The notes: generated from the sequence alone by a model not told the origin. A DNA stretch of 17,271 bases from an uncultured Candidatus Saccharibacteria bacterium (GCA_946187605.1 CAMHRH010000010.1:1-17271); one strand, 5' to 3'; numbered from the stretch's first letter, positions 1 through 6,318 are shown. A program made the numbers and translations.

Positions 1-655
1 GTACAGCATCGACCATCGAGATAGTCGCTTCGGACAAGATTAGCTCGCCCTCGCGCGTGAGATGCTTATGCGCGCGCACGCGAACTTCGACATACAGATC
101 GCCGCGCTGACCATCAGCATTCGGAGCGGCACCGCCCTTCCCACTTAGGCGAATAGATTGGCCGTCATAAATACCGGCCGGTATTTTTAGCTTGGTTTGC
201 TCACCTTCGACCGAGATAGTCTTCGTTGCGCCAAAAATGGCTTCTTCAAAATCTATCGTAATGCTTGTGCGATAATCGCGGCCACGACGCGCGGCGCGGA
301 AACCGCCGCCACCGAAGCCGAAAATACTACCGAGAATATCATCGAAGTCAAAGTTCATTGATTGGCCGCCAGCACCACCAAAGCCTGCGAACGGATTGCC
401 GCCGCCAAATGGATTACCGCCACCGTCACCACCAACGCCAGCATGGCCGAATTGATCATAACGACTACGTTTAGTTTTGTCGCTGAGCACAGAATAAGCC
501 TCATTAGCCTCTTTGAACTTCTCTTCTGCCTCTTTGTCGCCGGGATTCTTGTCTGGATGATATTTTACGGCTAGCTTGCGAAAAGCTTTTTTTATCTCAT
601 CATCAGATGCGCCCTTTGACACGCCAAGAACTTCGTAATAGTCGCGTTTACTCAT
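1..655 (-). CDS. dnaJ: DnaJ-family co-chaperone, class B (no zinc finger), C-terminus cut by window edge
   Basis: J-domain co-chaperone that stimulates Hsp70 (DnaK) ATPase and delivers unfolded clients in the cytoplasm. Translating the minus strand from the ATG at 655 gives MSKRDYYEVLGVSKGAS, an N-terminal J domain (residues 1-70) with the HPD motif in KYHPDKNPG, then a Gly/Phe-rich segment (about 75-120), then a C-terminal substrate-binding domain (FEEAIFGATKTI, KIPAGIYDGQSIRLSGKG). The four CxxCxGxG zinc-finger repeats of class A DnaJ are absent: the chain runs straight from the first beta domain to the KIPAG segment, as in CbpA-type proteins. The reading frame runs off the left edge, so the end is missing. 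No Shine-Dalgarno precedes the start; a -10 box ends 7 nt upstream and a CIRCE-like inverted repeat overlaps the promoter, so heat-shock repression by HrcA and leaderless initiation are inferred. Confidence 0.93.
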   Translation of the reverse strand, partial: MSKRDYYEVLGVSKGASDDEIKKAFRKLAVKYHPDKNPGDKEAEEKFKEANEAYSVLSDKTKRSRYDQFGHAGVGGDGGGNPFGGGNPFAGFGGAGGQSMNFDFDDILGSIFGFGGGGFRAARRGRDYRTSITIDFEEAIFGATKTISVEGEQTKLKIPAGIYDGQSIRLSGKGGAAPNADGQRGDLYVEVRVRAHKHLTREGELILSEATISMVDAV

Positions 656-662
656 GCATAAG

Positions 663-700
663 AGTATAGCACCTAGCACTCTACCATGCAAGAGTGCTAA
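663..700 (-). promoter_or_regulatory. dnaJ promoter overlapped by a CIRCE-like HrcA operator
   Basis: On the minus strand, -35 TTGCAT (691-686), 17-nt spacer and -10 TATACT (668-663), with an extended TGC before the -10. A 9-bp perfect inverted repeat, TAGCACTCT (674-682) and AGAGTGCTA (691-699), overlaps the -35 and the spacer. The arms match the CIRCE half-sites TTAGCACTC/GAGTGCTAA, but the CIRCE-style spacer is 10 nt here rather than the usual 9. The stop codon of the upstream transporter gene (697-699) lies inside the operator. Confidence 0.8.
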
Positions 701-1644
701 TTCATCACAATAACACCAGCTACGATTAGCACTGACGCAATAATATATTGCACAAGAACTCGCCGCGTGACACGTTTACCATGGATGAACTTCGGAAAGA
801 TACGCCCCAGAAAGACCGTAAAGAAGAATGAAATAAATAAACTTGCGACTTTGCCGATTGCAGACATGATTGCGATGACCGGCACAACGAGAAGACCGTA
901 CTTATATAGAAGTTCGGCAAGCGTAAAGGCGATGTTGTCGGTAATCAACGCTACCATATTGCGCGAATGTTTCTTGCCCGTAAAGAAAGTTGTACGAACG
1001 GCGCGACGCCAAGATTCGAGGCAAATCATTAGGATGACAACCATCAAGGCCGAGCCAAGCTCGAAGAAGAAAAGCGATTGGCCGAGTAATGTTAAGTCCG
1101 AAGTAAAACCTTTAATAAAGAAGGCAAACACGACATCCGATAAATTCGAGAAGAAAGCAGATGCAATTACGAGCGCAATCACTTTGCCATTATGAGGCTG
1201 GCTGCGTTTTTGTTTCTTGCCGCCAAAAATAACAACAGCCGCCGCAAGCATGATTAGAACGAGACCGGCACCCTGAGAAAGACTCATCGTCTCGCCGAGG
1301 ATTATAACGCCGAGAATTAAGGTAATGAGTGGGCTAAGCTGACCAAAAATATTGATATCTGCCGCATCGCCAATCTGAAGCGCTTTAAAATAGAAGATTG
1401 AGCCAAAGATATTGATTGCGCCGGCGAGAATAAGTCCGAGCGCATTACCAAGTGGCAAAATAAAAACCGCACGGCCAAAAACCGCAAAAAGCAGAAGCAT
1501 CGTAATCAGAAAACTTGGAATACGACCGAGGATTAGGGCGCCGGCACGCTTTTTCGGTAAGGCAAGGTCAGTAAGATAGTTTTCGATATAGCCGCCGCTC
1601 GTGTAAAAGAATTGCGCAAAAATAGGAAATACGACCCACAGCAT
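697..1644 (-). CDS. EamA/DMT-superfamily membrane transporter
   Basis: Integral membrane protein of about 315 residues with roughly ten hydrophobic helices in two homologous halves, the usual size and layout of drug/metabolite transporters of the EamA family. A helix ending LGETMSLSQGAGLVLIM in the first half is characteristic of the family (GE followed by a terminal helix). Basic loops (GGKKQKRSQ, TGKKHSRN) mark cytoplasmic sides. The substrate cannot be told from sequence. The frame also has an ATG at 1650, but that codon directly abuts a TATAAT box (1656-1651), and the second ATG at 1644 lies 6 nt after the box, so 1644 is preferred. It follows the CBS-protein gene by 14 nt and precedes dnaJ on the same strand, so it can be expressed from the upstream promoter as well. 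Confidence 0.85.
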   Translation of the reverse strand: MLWVVFPIFAQFFYTSGGYIENYLTDLALPKKRAGALILGRIPSFLITMLLLFAVFGRAVFILPLGNALGLILAGAINIFGSIFYFKALQIGDAADINIFGQLSPLITLILGVIILGETMSLSQGAGLVLIMLAAAVVIFGGKKQKRSQPHNGKVIALVIASAFFSNLSDVVFAFFIKGFTSDLTLLGQSLFFFELGSALMVVILMICLESWRRAVRTTFFTGKKHSRNMVALITDNIAFTLAELLYKYGLLVVPVIAIMSAIGKVASLFISFFFTVFLGRIFPKFIHGKRVTRRVLVQYIIASVLIVAGVIVMN

Positions 1645-1650
1645 AAGCAT

Positions 1651-1656
1651 ATTATA
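1651..1656 (-). promoter_or_regulatory. -10 box for the EamA transporter gene
   Basis: Perfect TATAAT on the minus strand, 2 nt after the TAA stop of the CBS-domain gene, followed by six bases and ATG at 1644. No good -35 is visible and there is no TG extension, so this is weaker than the other promoters; the spacing equals that of other leaderless-type starts in the window. Confidence 0.5.
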
Positions 1657-1658
1657 TC

Positions 1659-2369
1659 TTATTTCAAATCACGGCGCGAGACTAAGGTAGATGAAGAATC
1701 GTCTGCGAAATCATCTTTTATTTCGCGATTGAACAAAACTGCAATTAGCGTGCTCAGCTCCGCATATCCGACAAGCTCTTCCTTATCATCGATTATCAAT
1801 ACATAATCAGTGTGAGCGCGAAGAAAAACTGCCAAGAGCTGCTCGAGGGTACGCGCAAAAGCGACTTCATGCTCCATAAGTTTCGTGACGGGCTGATCTT
1901 TCGTGATATGCAAAAGGTCTAGCTTATTGGTGCGAATAAGGCCGCAGACCTTCTTTGATTTATTAAGTACCGGAAAAACCGTATCGCCGGTTTTGTAGAG
2001 CTTATCAAGGTTGAGCGGGCCAAGAAAATCACTATCATTTAGGAACGTTATGTCTTCGCGCGGCATCGTCACGAGCATGGCAGTACGCTTATCAAAAGAC
2101 ATTGCGCCAGAGATAAGATTGCGATTCTTGACGCTTAGGATGTCGCGCGGCGTACGGCGAATTATCTGGACAAGTTCTTTTTCGTTTTGCGGGATATAAT
2201 TATCATGCTCCATCTTTACCGCCTGCTCAAGCTGCTGCTGATATTTGGCGCGATGCTCCGCCTTGATCTTTTCGGTGTCGGCAATTGTTTTTGCACGGTA
2301 TTTATCCCAGCGCGGATCAAGCCGCGCAACAAGTTTAGCCATTATTTTATGGAAGAATGACTGCTTCAT
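1659..2369 (-). CDS. CBS-domain pair protein, CorC/hemolysin-like cytoplasmic module
   Basis: A 236-residue soluble protein. Residues 1-70 are charged and helical, a possible coiled coil or peripheral segment (KIKAEHRAKYQQQLEQAVK). Residues about 75-225 resemble the tandem CBS (Bateman) module of the CNNM/CorC family: an MPREDITFL segment matching the MTPR-di-l start of such modules, then VFPVLNKSKKVCGLIRTNKL closing the first CBS and DYVLIIDDKEELVGYAELSTLIAVLFNREIKD the second. Such modules bind adenosine nucleotides and regulate partner activity. The usual N-terminal DUF21 membrane domain and C-terminal CorC_HlyC domain are both missing, so it is not a full transporter. It is immediately upstream of the EamA transporter gene (14-nt gap), so a regulatory link is possible but unproven. 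The start at 2369 is supported by an extended -10 box 6 nt upstream. Confidence 0.75.
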   Translation of the reverse strand: MKQSFFHKIMAKLVARLDPRWDKYRAKTIADTEKIKAEHRAKYQQQLEQAVKMEHDNYIPQNEKELVQIIRRTPRDILSVKNRNLISGAMSFDKRTAMLVTMPREDITFLNDSDFLGPLNLDKLYKTGDTVFPVLNKSKKVCGLIRTNKLDLLHITKDQPVTKLMEHEVAFARTLEQLLAVFLRAHTDYVLIIDDKEELVGYAELSTLIAVLFNREIKDDFADDSSSTLVSRRDLK

Positions 2370-2375
2370 GTATTC

Positions 2376-2384
2376 ATTCTAGCA
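2376..2384 (-). promoter_or_regulatory. Extended -10 promoter for the CBS-domain gene
   Basis: TGC TAGAAT on the minus strand followed by six bases (GAATAC) and ATG at 2369; no Shine-Dalgarno. It lies back to back with the plus-strand promoter of the surface-protein gene. The -35 is weak. Confidence 0.6.
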
Positions 2385-2393
2385 CAGAAACAG

Positions 2394-2423
2394 TTGACAA
2401 TAGATAGCGTTCATGCTTATATT
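2394..2423 (+). promoter_or_regulatory. Promoter of the Cys-rich surface-protein gene
   Basis: Perfect -35 TTGACA (2394-2399), 17-nt spacer, TTATAT (2417-2422) preceded by TGC; TATATT one base on is an alternative -10. Predicted start about 2429, giving a 34-nt leader. The frame could formally begin at TTG 2394, but that codon is the -35 box itself, which argues for the downstream ATG at 2463. Confidence 0.75.
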
Positions 2424-2462
2424 AGAATAGGTTTTTATACAAAAAACAAAAAGGTCAAAAAA

Positions 2463-4487
2463 ATGAAGGTCAAAAAGAAGCAGGTCGTTGCCATCGGCGC
2501 GCTGGCGGCGCTCATTACATTGGTTGGCGGAACCATTACGTATAGCCAAGATAGGTCGATTATTAATAACTTATTCGGTCTAGGTACTTACAAAACGGTT
2601 AGCTACGAGGAGTTCGTTAGCCCAGAAAACTGGTCAGCCTGCCAAGAAGAGCCAAAAATTCTTAAAGTGCGCAACGACGGTAATGTCGATGTAGCGGCTC
2701 GCATTAGCTACGAAGAATACTGGCGCAATAAGACCGATACGGGCGATAACCTTCCACTGACCAAAGACGGCGTCACATTAGCGGAAATTATTTTCCAGAA
2801 CGAGGATGATTGGGAGCTTGATGATGGGTATTATTACTATAAGGCTACCCTGGAGCCAGGCGATGAGACCTCTTCCCTTTTTGAAAAAGTACGCCTAAAC
2901 TGCAACGCGAATTTCGGCGTTGATAACGTCTGTGCGACCGAAGAAGGCACAACGACCTGCACAAAGCCCGAAGACGATTATGAAGGCGCGAAGTATCACT
3001 TGAAGATTACGGTCGAAACAATCCAAGACGACGCGAAGGATGAATGGCGTCCGAGCAGTTACGTAGCAGATTGCGATTCGAATAAGCTGTACGACAAAAT
3101 CGCGTGCCAAAGCAAAGGCCTAGACACGAATATTGACTTTACGACCAATAACGTCGACCAGCAAGGCGTATATACCCTTTCCGCGCATGCAAATGATGTG
3201 ATGCCGGTTTATTACTTCCGCGGCAACAAGAACAATACAACCGAAGGCTCAAAGGTAAACAATAATGTAGTCTTCAACGGATACTGCTGGCTAGCGATTC
3301 GTACGACTACTACCGGCGGCGTTAAGCTCATCTATAATGGCACGCCTAATGCCTCTGGCGCTTGTACCGCAAGCGGCGATAGTACAATAGCCGGAACAAG
3401 CATTTTTAATAACCCACCGCTAGCATACGATCCAGCGATTACTGTGCCGAATGGTGATGCCCTTGAGCTAAGCTCGCAGTTAAACCAAATCGGCTACATG
3501 CAAGGCGAAACATTCGACATGGCCAATGTAGAGGATTACGGCCCAGAATATGATTATTATTACTATGGAACCGACGTCAGCTATGATTCGGACACCGGCA
3601 AATATACTTTGATCAATCCGAGACTCCACGATGATTATGAGACTTATCTCTTGATAGCAGAGAGTCATCACTACACCTGCGGTAATAAACAGGGCACGAC
3701 ATGCTCGATAGTTTACTACGTCTCAGAAGGGTCGAACTATAGCGGTTCACATAATGTATTCTTCCTGAGCGGCGGAGATACGGTAGAAAGCTTGAAAGCA
3801 AAAGCTTTTGCGAATACGACAAATTCCGCAATCAAGACAAATCTCGAGAACTGGTTTGCCACTAATAACATCGACGGCAGCAAGCTCGAAGATACGCCAT
3901 TCTGCTATGATCGCACAATTACTACAGGTACGCTGGCCGGCAACGACTCCAATGCATCGGTTTTCGAAGACCCAGATACCGGCTACACCTATGACGACAC
4001 GCCAAATGCGCCATATGATTACGATAGGTGGTCCGGCACCGGATTTATCTCGAGGCAACGCAATTATTACAAAAATAGTAACGGAAATTATGCGCCATCA
4101 GTAGACTGCTCAAATACGCATGACAGCTTCTCCGTTAGCTCCGCAAACGGCAATGGTAAGAACGCTAGCCCAGTAGGCCTACTTACCGCCGACGAAGCTA
4201 CGCTAGCTGGCACAAACCGCGCGGGTAACTCAAACAACACTTACCTTTCTAATGGCAAGAATTACTGGTTAGGCACTCCGTTCTCTTGGTACTCTTATGT
4301 CAATGCCGGCGGTTGGTCGCTCGGTAACGAAAACGGCTCTTATGTAGCAAGTATTACGCAGTATGGGCATCTGTACCAAAACGGCGCCGAAGATGAGCTC
4401 GGACTACGACCGGTCGTATCGCTCAAGAAAGGCATTACTTTCACGAGTGGTAACGGCGAGCAAGGTACGCCGTATGTGATAGAATAA
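2463..4487 (+). CDS. Cys-rich secreted surface protein with TasA/BsaA-like N-terminus and GLRPVVSL C-terminal domain
   Basis: A 674-residue exported protein of unknown function. It starts with a short basic stretch and one hydrophobic segment (MKVKKKQVVAIGALAALITL), then GTITYSQD and an Ig-like region (KILKVRNDGNVDVAARISYEEYW) that resembles SipW-dependent TasA/BsaA/camelysin-type matrix proteins. The C-terminal 380 or so residues, rich in Tyr, Asn and Gly, contain NGYCWLAIR, YWLGTPFSWYSYVNAGG and GLRPVVSLKKGITFTSGNG near the end, a pattern of the DUF6273-type domain seen in secreted proteins of gut and oral bacteria. I count 12 cysteines, all outside the predicted signal/anchor. Start chosen at ATG 2463: an AAAAGG Shine-Dalgarno lies upstream and the segment before it holds the promoter. 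A DsbA-like gene follows after 4 nt, which suggests assisted disulfide formation. No LPXTG anchor or C-terminal transmembrane helix. Confidence 0.8.
   Translation: MKVKKKQVVAIGALAALITLVGGTITYSQDRSIINNLFGLGTYKTVSYEEFVSPENWSACQEEPKILKVRNDGNVDVAARISYEEYWRNKTDTGDNLPLTKDGVTLAEIIFQNEDDWELDDGYYYYKATLEPGDETSSLFEKVRLNCNANFGVDNVCATEEGTTTCTKPEDDYEGAKYHLKITVETIQDDAKDEWRPSSYVADCDSNKLYDKIACQSKGLDTNIDFTTNNVDQQGVYTLSAHANDVMPVYYFRGNKNNTTEGSKVNNNVVFNGYCWLAIRTTTTGGVKLIYNGTPNASGACTASGDSTIAGTSIFNNPPLAYDPAITVPNGDALELSSQLNQIGYMQGETFDMANVEDYGPEYDYYYYGTDVSYDSDTGKYTLINPRLHDDYETYLLIAESHHYTCGNKQGTTCSIVYYVSEGSNYSGSHNVFFLSGGDTVESLKAKAFANTTNSAIKTNLENWFATNNIDGSKLEDTPFCYDRTITTGTLAGNDSNASVFEDPDTGYTYDDTPNAPYDYDRWSGTGFISRQRNYYKNSNGNYAPSVDCSNTHDSFSVSSANGNGKNASPVGLLTADEATLAGTNRAGNSNNTYLSNGKNYWLGTPFSWYSYVNAGGWSLGNENGSYVASITQYGHLYQNGAEDELGLRPVVSLKKGITFTSGNGEQGTPYVIE
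4477..4485 (+). promoter_or_regulatory. Extended -10 box inside the end of the surface-protein gene, for the DsbA-like gene
   Basis: TGA TAGAAT overlaps the last codons of the surface-protein gene, followed by six bases and the ATG at 4492. There is no Shine-Dalgarno and only a poor -35. The gene may therefore have its own leaderless transcript in addition to read-through from 2394. Confidence 0.5.
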
Positions 4488-4491
4488 TTAC

Positions 4492-5223
4492 ATGAATAAG
4501 TTTACTGTTGGGGCGATTGCGGTTATTTTGCTTGCATTCGGAGGTTTAGTTGCTTGGTCCTCGATCAAATCTAGCAACGAGAAATTGGACTATAGCACCT
4601 ACGACGCAACGAAGTCGATTGCAGCCGATGACAATAATGGCAATATTGCCGACCATATACGCGGCAAAGAAGATTCAAGCATAGTCTTAGTTGAATATGC
4701 GGATTTGCAGTGCCCTGGCTGTGCGTCGCTTATGCCAAAAATCAGCAAGCTCCACGAGCAGTATGGCGATCGCGTAGCTTTCATCTATCGCAACTACCCT
4801 ATCCAAGGCCATCAGAATGCACGCGCAGCAGCCGCAGCGGCAGAATCGGCCGGCCAACAGGGCTACTACTGGGAGATGGTTGAGACAATTTACGAAAACC
4901 GCAATGACTGGATTAGCGTTTATGATACCAAGAAGCGTACTGATGTCTTTGAGGGTTATTTTAAGGATATTGCCGGAGATGATGGTGACGCCGACAAGTT
5001 TCGCAGTATGCTAAATGACACCAATATTCAGAAGAAAATCGATTTCGATAAAGGACTTGGTAGCAATATCGACAAAGTTGATGCTACCCCGTCGTTTTAT
5101 CTGAACGGAGAGAAGATTGATATTGAGAATACTGGCGACAAAGGAATTGATGAAGTAATCGCCGAGAAACTAGATGAAGCCTTGAAGGCGGCTGGCTTAA
5201 AGACTGGCGCCAAAGAAGATTAA
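4492..5223 (+). CDS. Membrane-anchored DsbA-like thiol-disulfide oxidoreductase
   Basis: A 243-residue extracytoplasmic thioredoxin-fold protein of the DsbA/Thioredoxin_4 type. One N-terminal transmembrane helix (about residues 5-22) anchors it; a linker follows to about residue 55. The catalytic CPGC motif is at residues 74-77 in VEYADLQCPGCASL, the cis-proline is at 200 in DATPSFYLNG, and an inserted helical domain sits between them, all as in the family. The expected role is oxidation (or isomerisation) of cysteines in exported proteins. It is 4 nt downstream of the 12-Cys surface-protein gene, whose folding is a natural substrate; the secreted HNH protein further on, with four Cys, is another. 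No DsbB/VKOR partner is in the window. A bidirectional terminator follows at 5244-5270. Confidence 0.92.
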   Translation: MNKFTVGAIAVILLAFGGLVAWSSIKSSNEKLDYSTYDATKSIAADDNNGNIADHIRGKEDSSIVLVEYADLQCPGCASLMPKISKLHEQYGDRVAFIYRNYPIQGHQNARAAAAAAESAGQQGYYWEMVETIYENRNDWISVYDTKKRTDVFEGYFKDIAGDDGDADKFRSMLNDTNIQKKIDFDKGLGSNIDKVDATPSFYLNGEKIDIENTGDKGIDEVIAEKLDEALKAAGLKTGAKED

Positions 5224-5243
5224 GCCTCAGCTAGTTTGACAAC

Positions 5244-5270
5244 AAAAAACGCCCGTCATGGGCGATTTTT
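5244..5270. terminator. Bidirectional rho-independent terminator
   Basis: CGCCC (5250-5254), loop GTCAT, GGGCG (5260-5264), flanked by six A on the left and ATTTTT on the right, so a U-tract follows the stem on both strands. It ends the DsbA-like gene on the plus strand and the small transcript on the minus strand. Confidence 0.85.
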
Positions 5271-5271
5271 G

Positions 5272-5343
5272 CTACACTTCAATGAACTCATTCCAGTGAA
5301 GTGCGTCCACTTGCAGCGTCCCCTTGCGGTTACGCTTTTTCAT
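5272..5343 (-). CDS. Putative 23-residue microprotein
   Basis: Small frame on the minus strand, ATG at 5343 to TAG at 5274-5272. It is preceded by AGGAGA with a 4-nt gap, one of the best Shine-Dalgarno sites in the window. The product starts MKKRNRKGTLQVDAL and ends HWNEFIEV: a basic N-terminus and an amphipathic rest, no signal peptide, no family I recognise. It sits in the 3' half of the small transcript, and the TAG is 7 nt before the terminator stem. Its coding region also forms two tidy hairpins (AGCGT/ACGCT with a GCAA loop; CACTTC/GAAGTG), which leaves open that the region is structural RNA and the frame accidental. Conservation of the peptide versus the stems would decide. Confidence 0.5.
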   Translation of the reverse strand: MKKRNRKGTLQVDALHWNEFIEV

Positions 5344-5472
5344 GGTTTCTCCTGCTTAGTAATATTGCCCTGCTTCTTTTATTAGTCTCCCATAAAACTG
5401 CAGAGCCATTGCCTTTACGACTATGTCCCCAAACTGTGATGGTTTTTACACGGTTCCCAGGCAATACGTAGG

Positions 5473-5501
5473 ATTATAGCAAAGCTTTTTTTGCGTTTCA
5501 A
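5473..5501 (-). promoter_or_regulatory. Near-consensus promoter of the small transcript
   Basis: -35 TTGAAA (5501-5496), exactly 17 nt, -10 TATAAT (5478-5473) with extended TGC. The most consensus-like promoter in the window; predicted start about 5466. Confidence 0.85.
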
Positions 5502-5520
5502 GCATTAACGTTAGGCACCT

Positions 5521-6099
5521 CTAGCGGCGCTTGAGAGCTTGGCGAATACGTTCTTCGGTGCTGAGATTTTGATCGATATTCTCGAGCGCCTTTGTGGCAT
5601 CAGCGAGGTTTAAGCCAAGCGCCATGAGAGCGTCAAGAGCCTCATCATTCTCAGCCGGTTTTTGCGTCTGTGGGTCGGATTTACGACCGTAGTAAGCCGG
5701 AAGGCCAACTTTGTCGCGCAGATCGACAATAACGCGCTCGGCGGACTTTTTGCCGACGCCGCTCGCTTTCGAGACGTAAGCCGCGTCTGCATTCGCAATA
5801 GCGTTACGGACCTCTTCAGCTGGCGCAAGGCTCAGAATGGCCATTGCAGCCTTTGGGCCGACGCCCTGCACGGAAATCAGGAGCTCAAAAAGCTTCTTAG
5901 CAGCCAGACTCGTAAAGCCAAAAAGCTCCTCGGCCTGTTCTCGAATATGGTGATAAGTATAGAGCTTAATCTCGTCATTGAGGTTTAGCTTCTCATAATC
6001 AATCTGACTGACGGTTATTTCGTAGCCAACGCCCTGCACGTCAATAATGACCGTAGGCGCGTATTTCTCAGTAAGAATTCCTTTTATATGCGCAATCAT
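5521..6099 (-). CDS. ruvA: Holliday junction branch migration protein RuvA
   Basis: RuvA tetramer binds four-way junctions and loads the RuvB motor during recombination and fork repair. The 192-residue product begins MIAHIKGILTEKYAPTVII, the standard start of the N-terminal OB-fold (about 1-63). Two helix-hairpin-helix motifs follow (QGVGPKAAMAIL; SGVGKKSAERVIVDL), then a linker (YYGRKSDPQTQK) and the C-terminal domain III that contacts RuvB (DEALDALMALGLNLADATKAL to the end). Length and domains are complete. The frame could extend to a TTG at 6135, but family alignment and a TGT TATAAT box placed 6 nt before 6099 support ATG 6099. The gene stands alone; its motor partner ruvB lies 9 kb away in the window and is broken. 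Two tandem promoters precede it. Confidence 0.95.
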   Translation of the reverse strand: MIAHIKGILTEKYAPTVIIDVQGVGYEITVSQIDYEKLNLNDEIKLYTYHHIREQAEELFGFTSLAAKKLFELLISVQGVGPKAAMAILSLAPAEEVRNAIANADAAYVSKASGVGKKSAERVIVDLRDKVGLPAYYGRKSDPQTQKPAENDEALDALMALGLNLADATKALENIDQNLSTEERIRQALKRR

Positions 6100-6105
6100 A
6101 AGATG

Positions 6106-6135
6106 ATTATAACAGTTCAACGCTAGCGAACTCAA
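6106..6135 (-). promoter_or_regulatory. ruvA proximal promoter (leaderless type)
   Basis: -35-like TTGAGT (6135-6130), 18-nt spacer, extended TGT and perfect TATAAT (6111-6106), then six bases and the ruvA ATG at 6099. No Shine-Dalgarno. Confidence 0.7.
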
Positions 6136-6161
6136 AAGACTGACCTATCTTGCAAGGCCAT
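6132..6161 (-). CDS. Possible 9-codon leaderless upstream frame before ruvA
   Basis: ATG at 6161 sits exactly 6 nt after the TACTAT -10 of the distal promoter and opens the frame MALQDRSVF, closing with TGA at 6134-6132. That TGA overlaps a TTG (6135-6133) in frame with ruvA. It may be a leader peptide, or simply a chance ATG at the transcription start. There is no homology evidence. Confidence 0.3.
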   Translation of the reverse strand: MALQDRSVF

Positions 6162-6167
6162 GATTAT

Positions 6168-6196
6168 ATAGTATCATAGATTCGTGTTTTTGTCAA
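6168..6196 (-). promoter_or_regulatory. ruvA distal promoter
   Basis: Perfect -35 TTGACA (6196-6191), 17-nt spacer, -10 TACTAT (6173-6168) with extended TGA, on the minus strand. The start is predicted at about 6161, 62 nt before the ruvA ATG. Confidence 0.75.
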
Positions 6197-6258
6197 GCAT
6201 AAGCATGCGTAGTGCGGCCTTGGGGACAGCCAAAAGGCCAAAAAGCCCCATTCTACCC

Positions 6259-6287
6259 TTTTCAAACAGTTGAAAATATGATAGAAT
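6259..6287 (+). promoter_or_regulatory. rplS promoter (extended -10)
   Basis: TTTTCA (6259-6264), 17-nt spacer, TAGAAT (6282-6287) preceded by TGA. Predicted start about 6294, a 25-nt leader. The ATG at 6286 overlaps the -10 box and so cannot be the start of translation from this promoter. Confidence 0.6.
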
Positions 6288-6318
6288 GAGGAAAGTTTTT
6301 AATATAAAAGGTAAAAAT

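Larger units (their letters stand above)
5244..5466 (-). ncRNA. Uncharacterised structured small transcript, about 220 nt
   Basis: Predicted RNA between a near-consensus promoter and a strong terminator, in the otherwise gene-free stretch 5224-5520. Visible elements 5' to 3': TATTGCC (5466-5460), which can pair with GGCAAT (5413-5408) or with GGCAATA (5369-5363); an inner hairpin AACCGTG/CACAGTT with one mismatch; a long hairpin with outer stem GCTCTGC/GCAGGGC (one G-U) and inner stem TTTTAT/ATAAAA; an unpaired AGGAGA plus ATG; AGCGT/ACGCT closing a CC-GCAA-GG tetraloop hairpin; CACTTC/GAAGTG; terminator. It lacks the hallmarks I know for tmRNA, RNase P RNA, SRP RNA or tRNA. It may be a regulated leader of the 23-codon frame, a dual-function RNA, or purely non-coding. 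Folding was done by eye. Confidence 0.6.

Noticed and set aside
265..574. Plus-strand frames opposite dnaJ
   Set aside because: They lie opposite the Gly/Phe-rich and J-domain coding sequence and have no ribosome site or recognisable product.
1..655. DnaJ zinc finger lost by deletion, like the ruvB and rubrerythrin lesions
   Set aside because: The join reads smoothly and in frame, as in natural class B (CbpA-type) J proteins.
2394..2462. N-terminal extension of the surface protein to a TTG at 2394
   Set aside because: The TTG is part of a perfect TTGACA -35 box; the ATG at 2463 has a Shine-Dalgarno and gives a normal signal sequence.
6216..6250. GGCCTT/AAGGCC and TGGGG/CCCCA inverted repeats before rplS, considered as a leader or terminator
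   Set aside because: They lie upstream of the predicted rplS promoter, and no U-tract follows on either strand.
6286..6318. rplS start at ATG 6286
   Set aside because: The codon overlaps the TAGAAT -10 box; 6319 has AAAGG upstream and matches the usual bL19 start.
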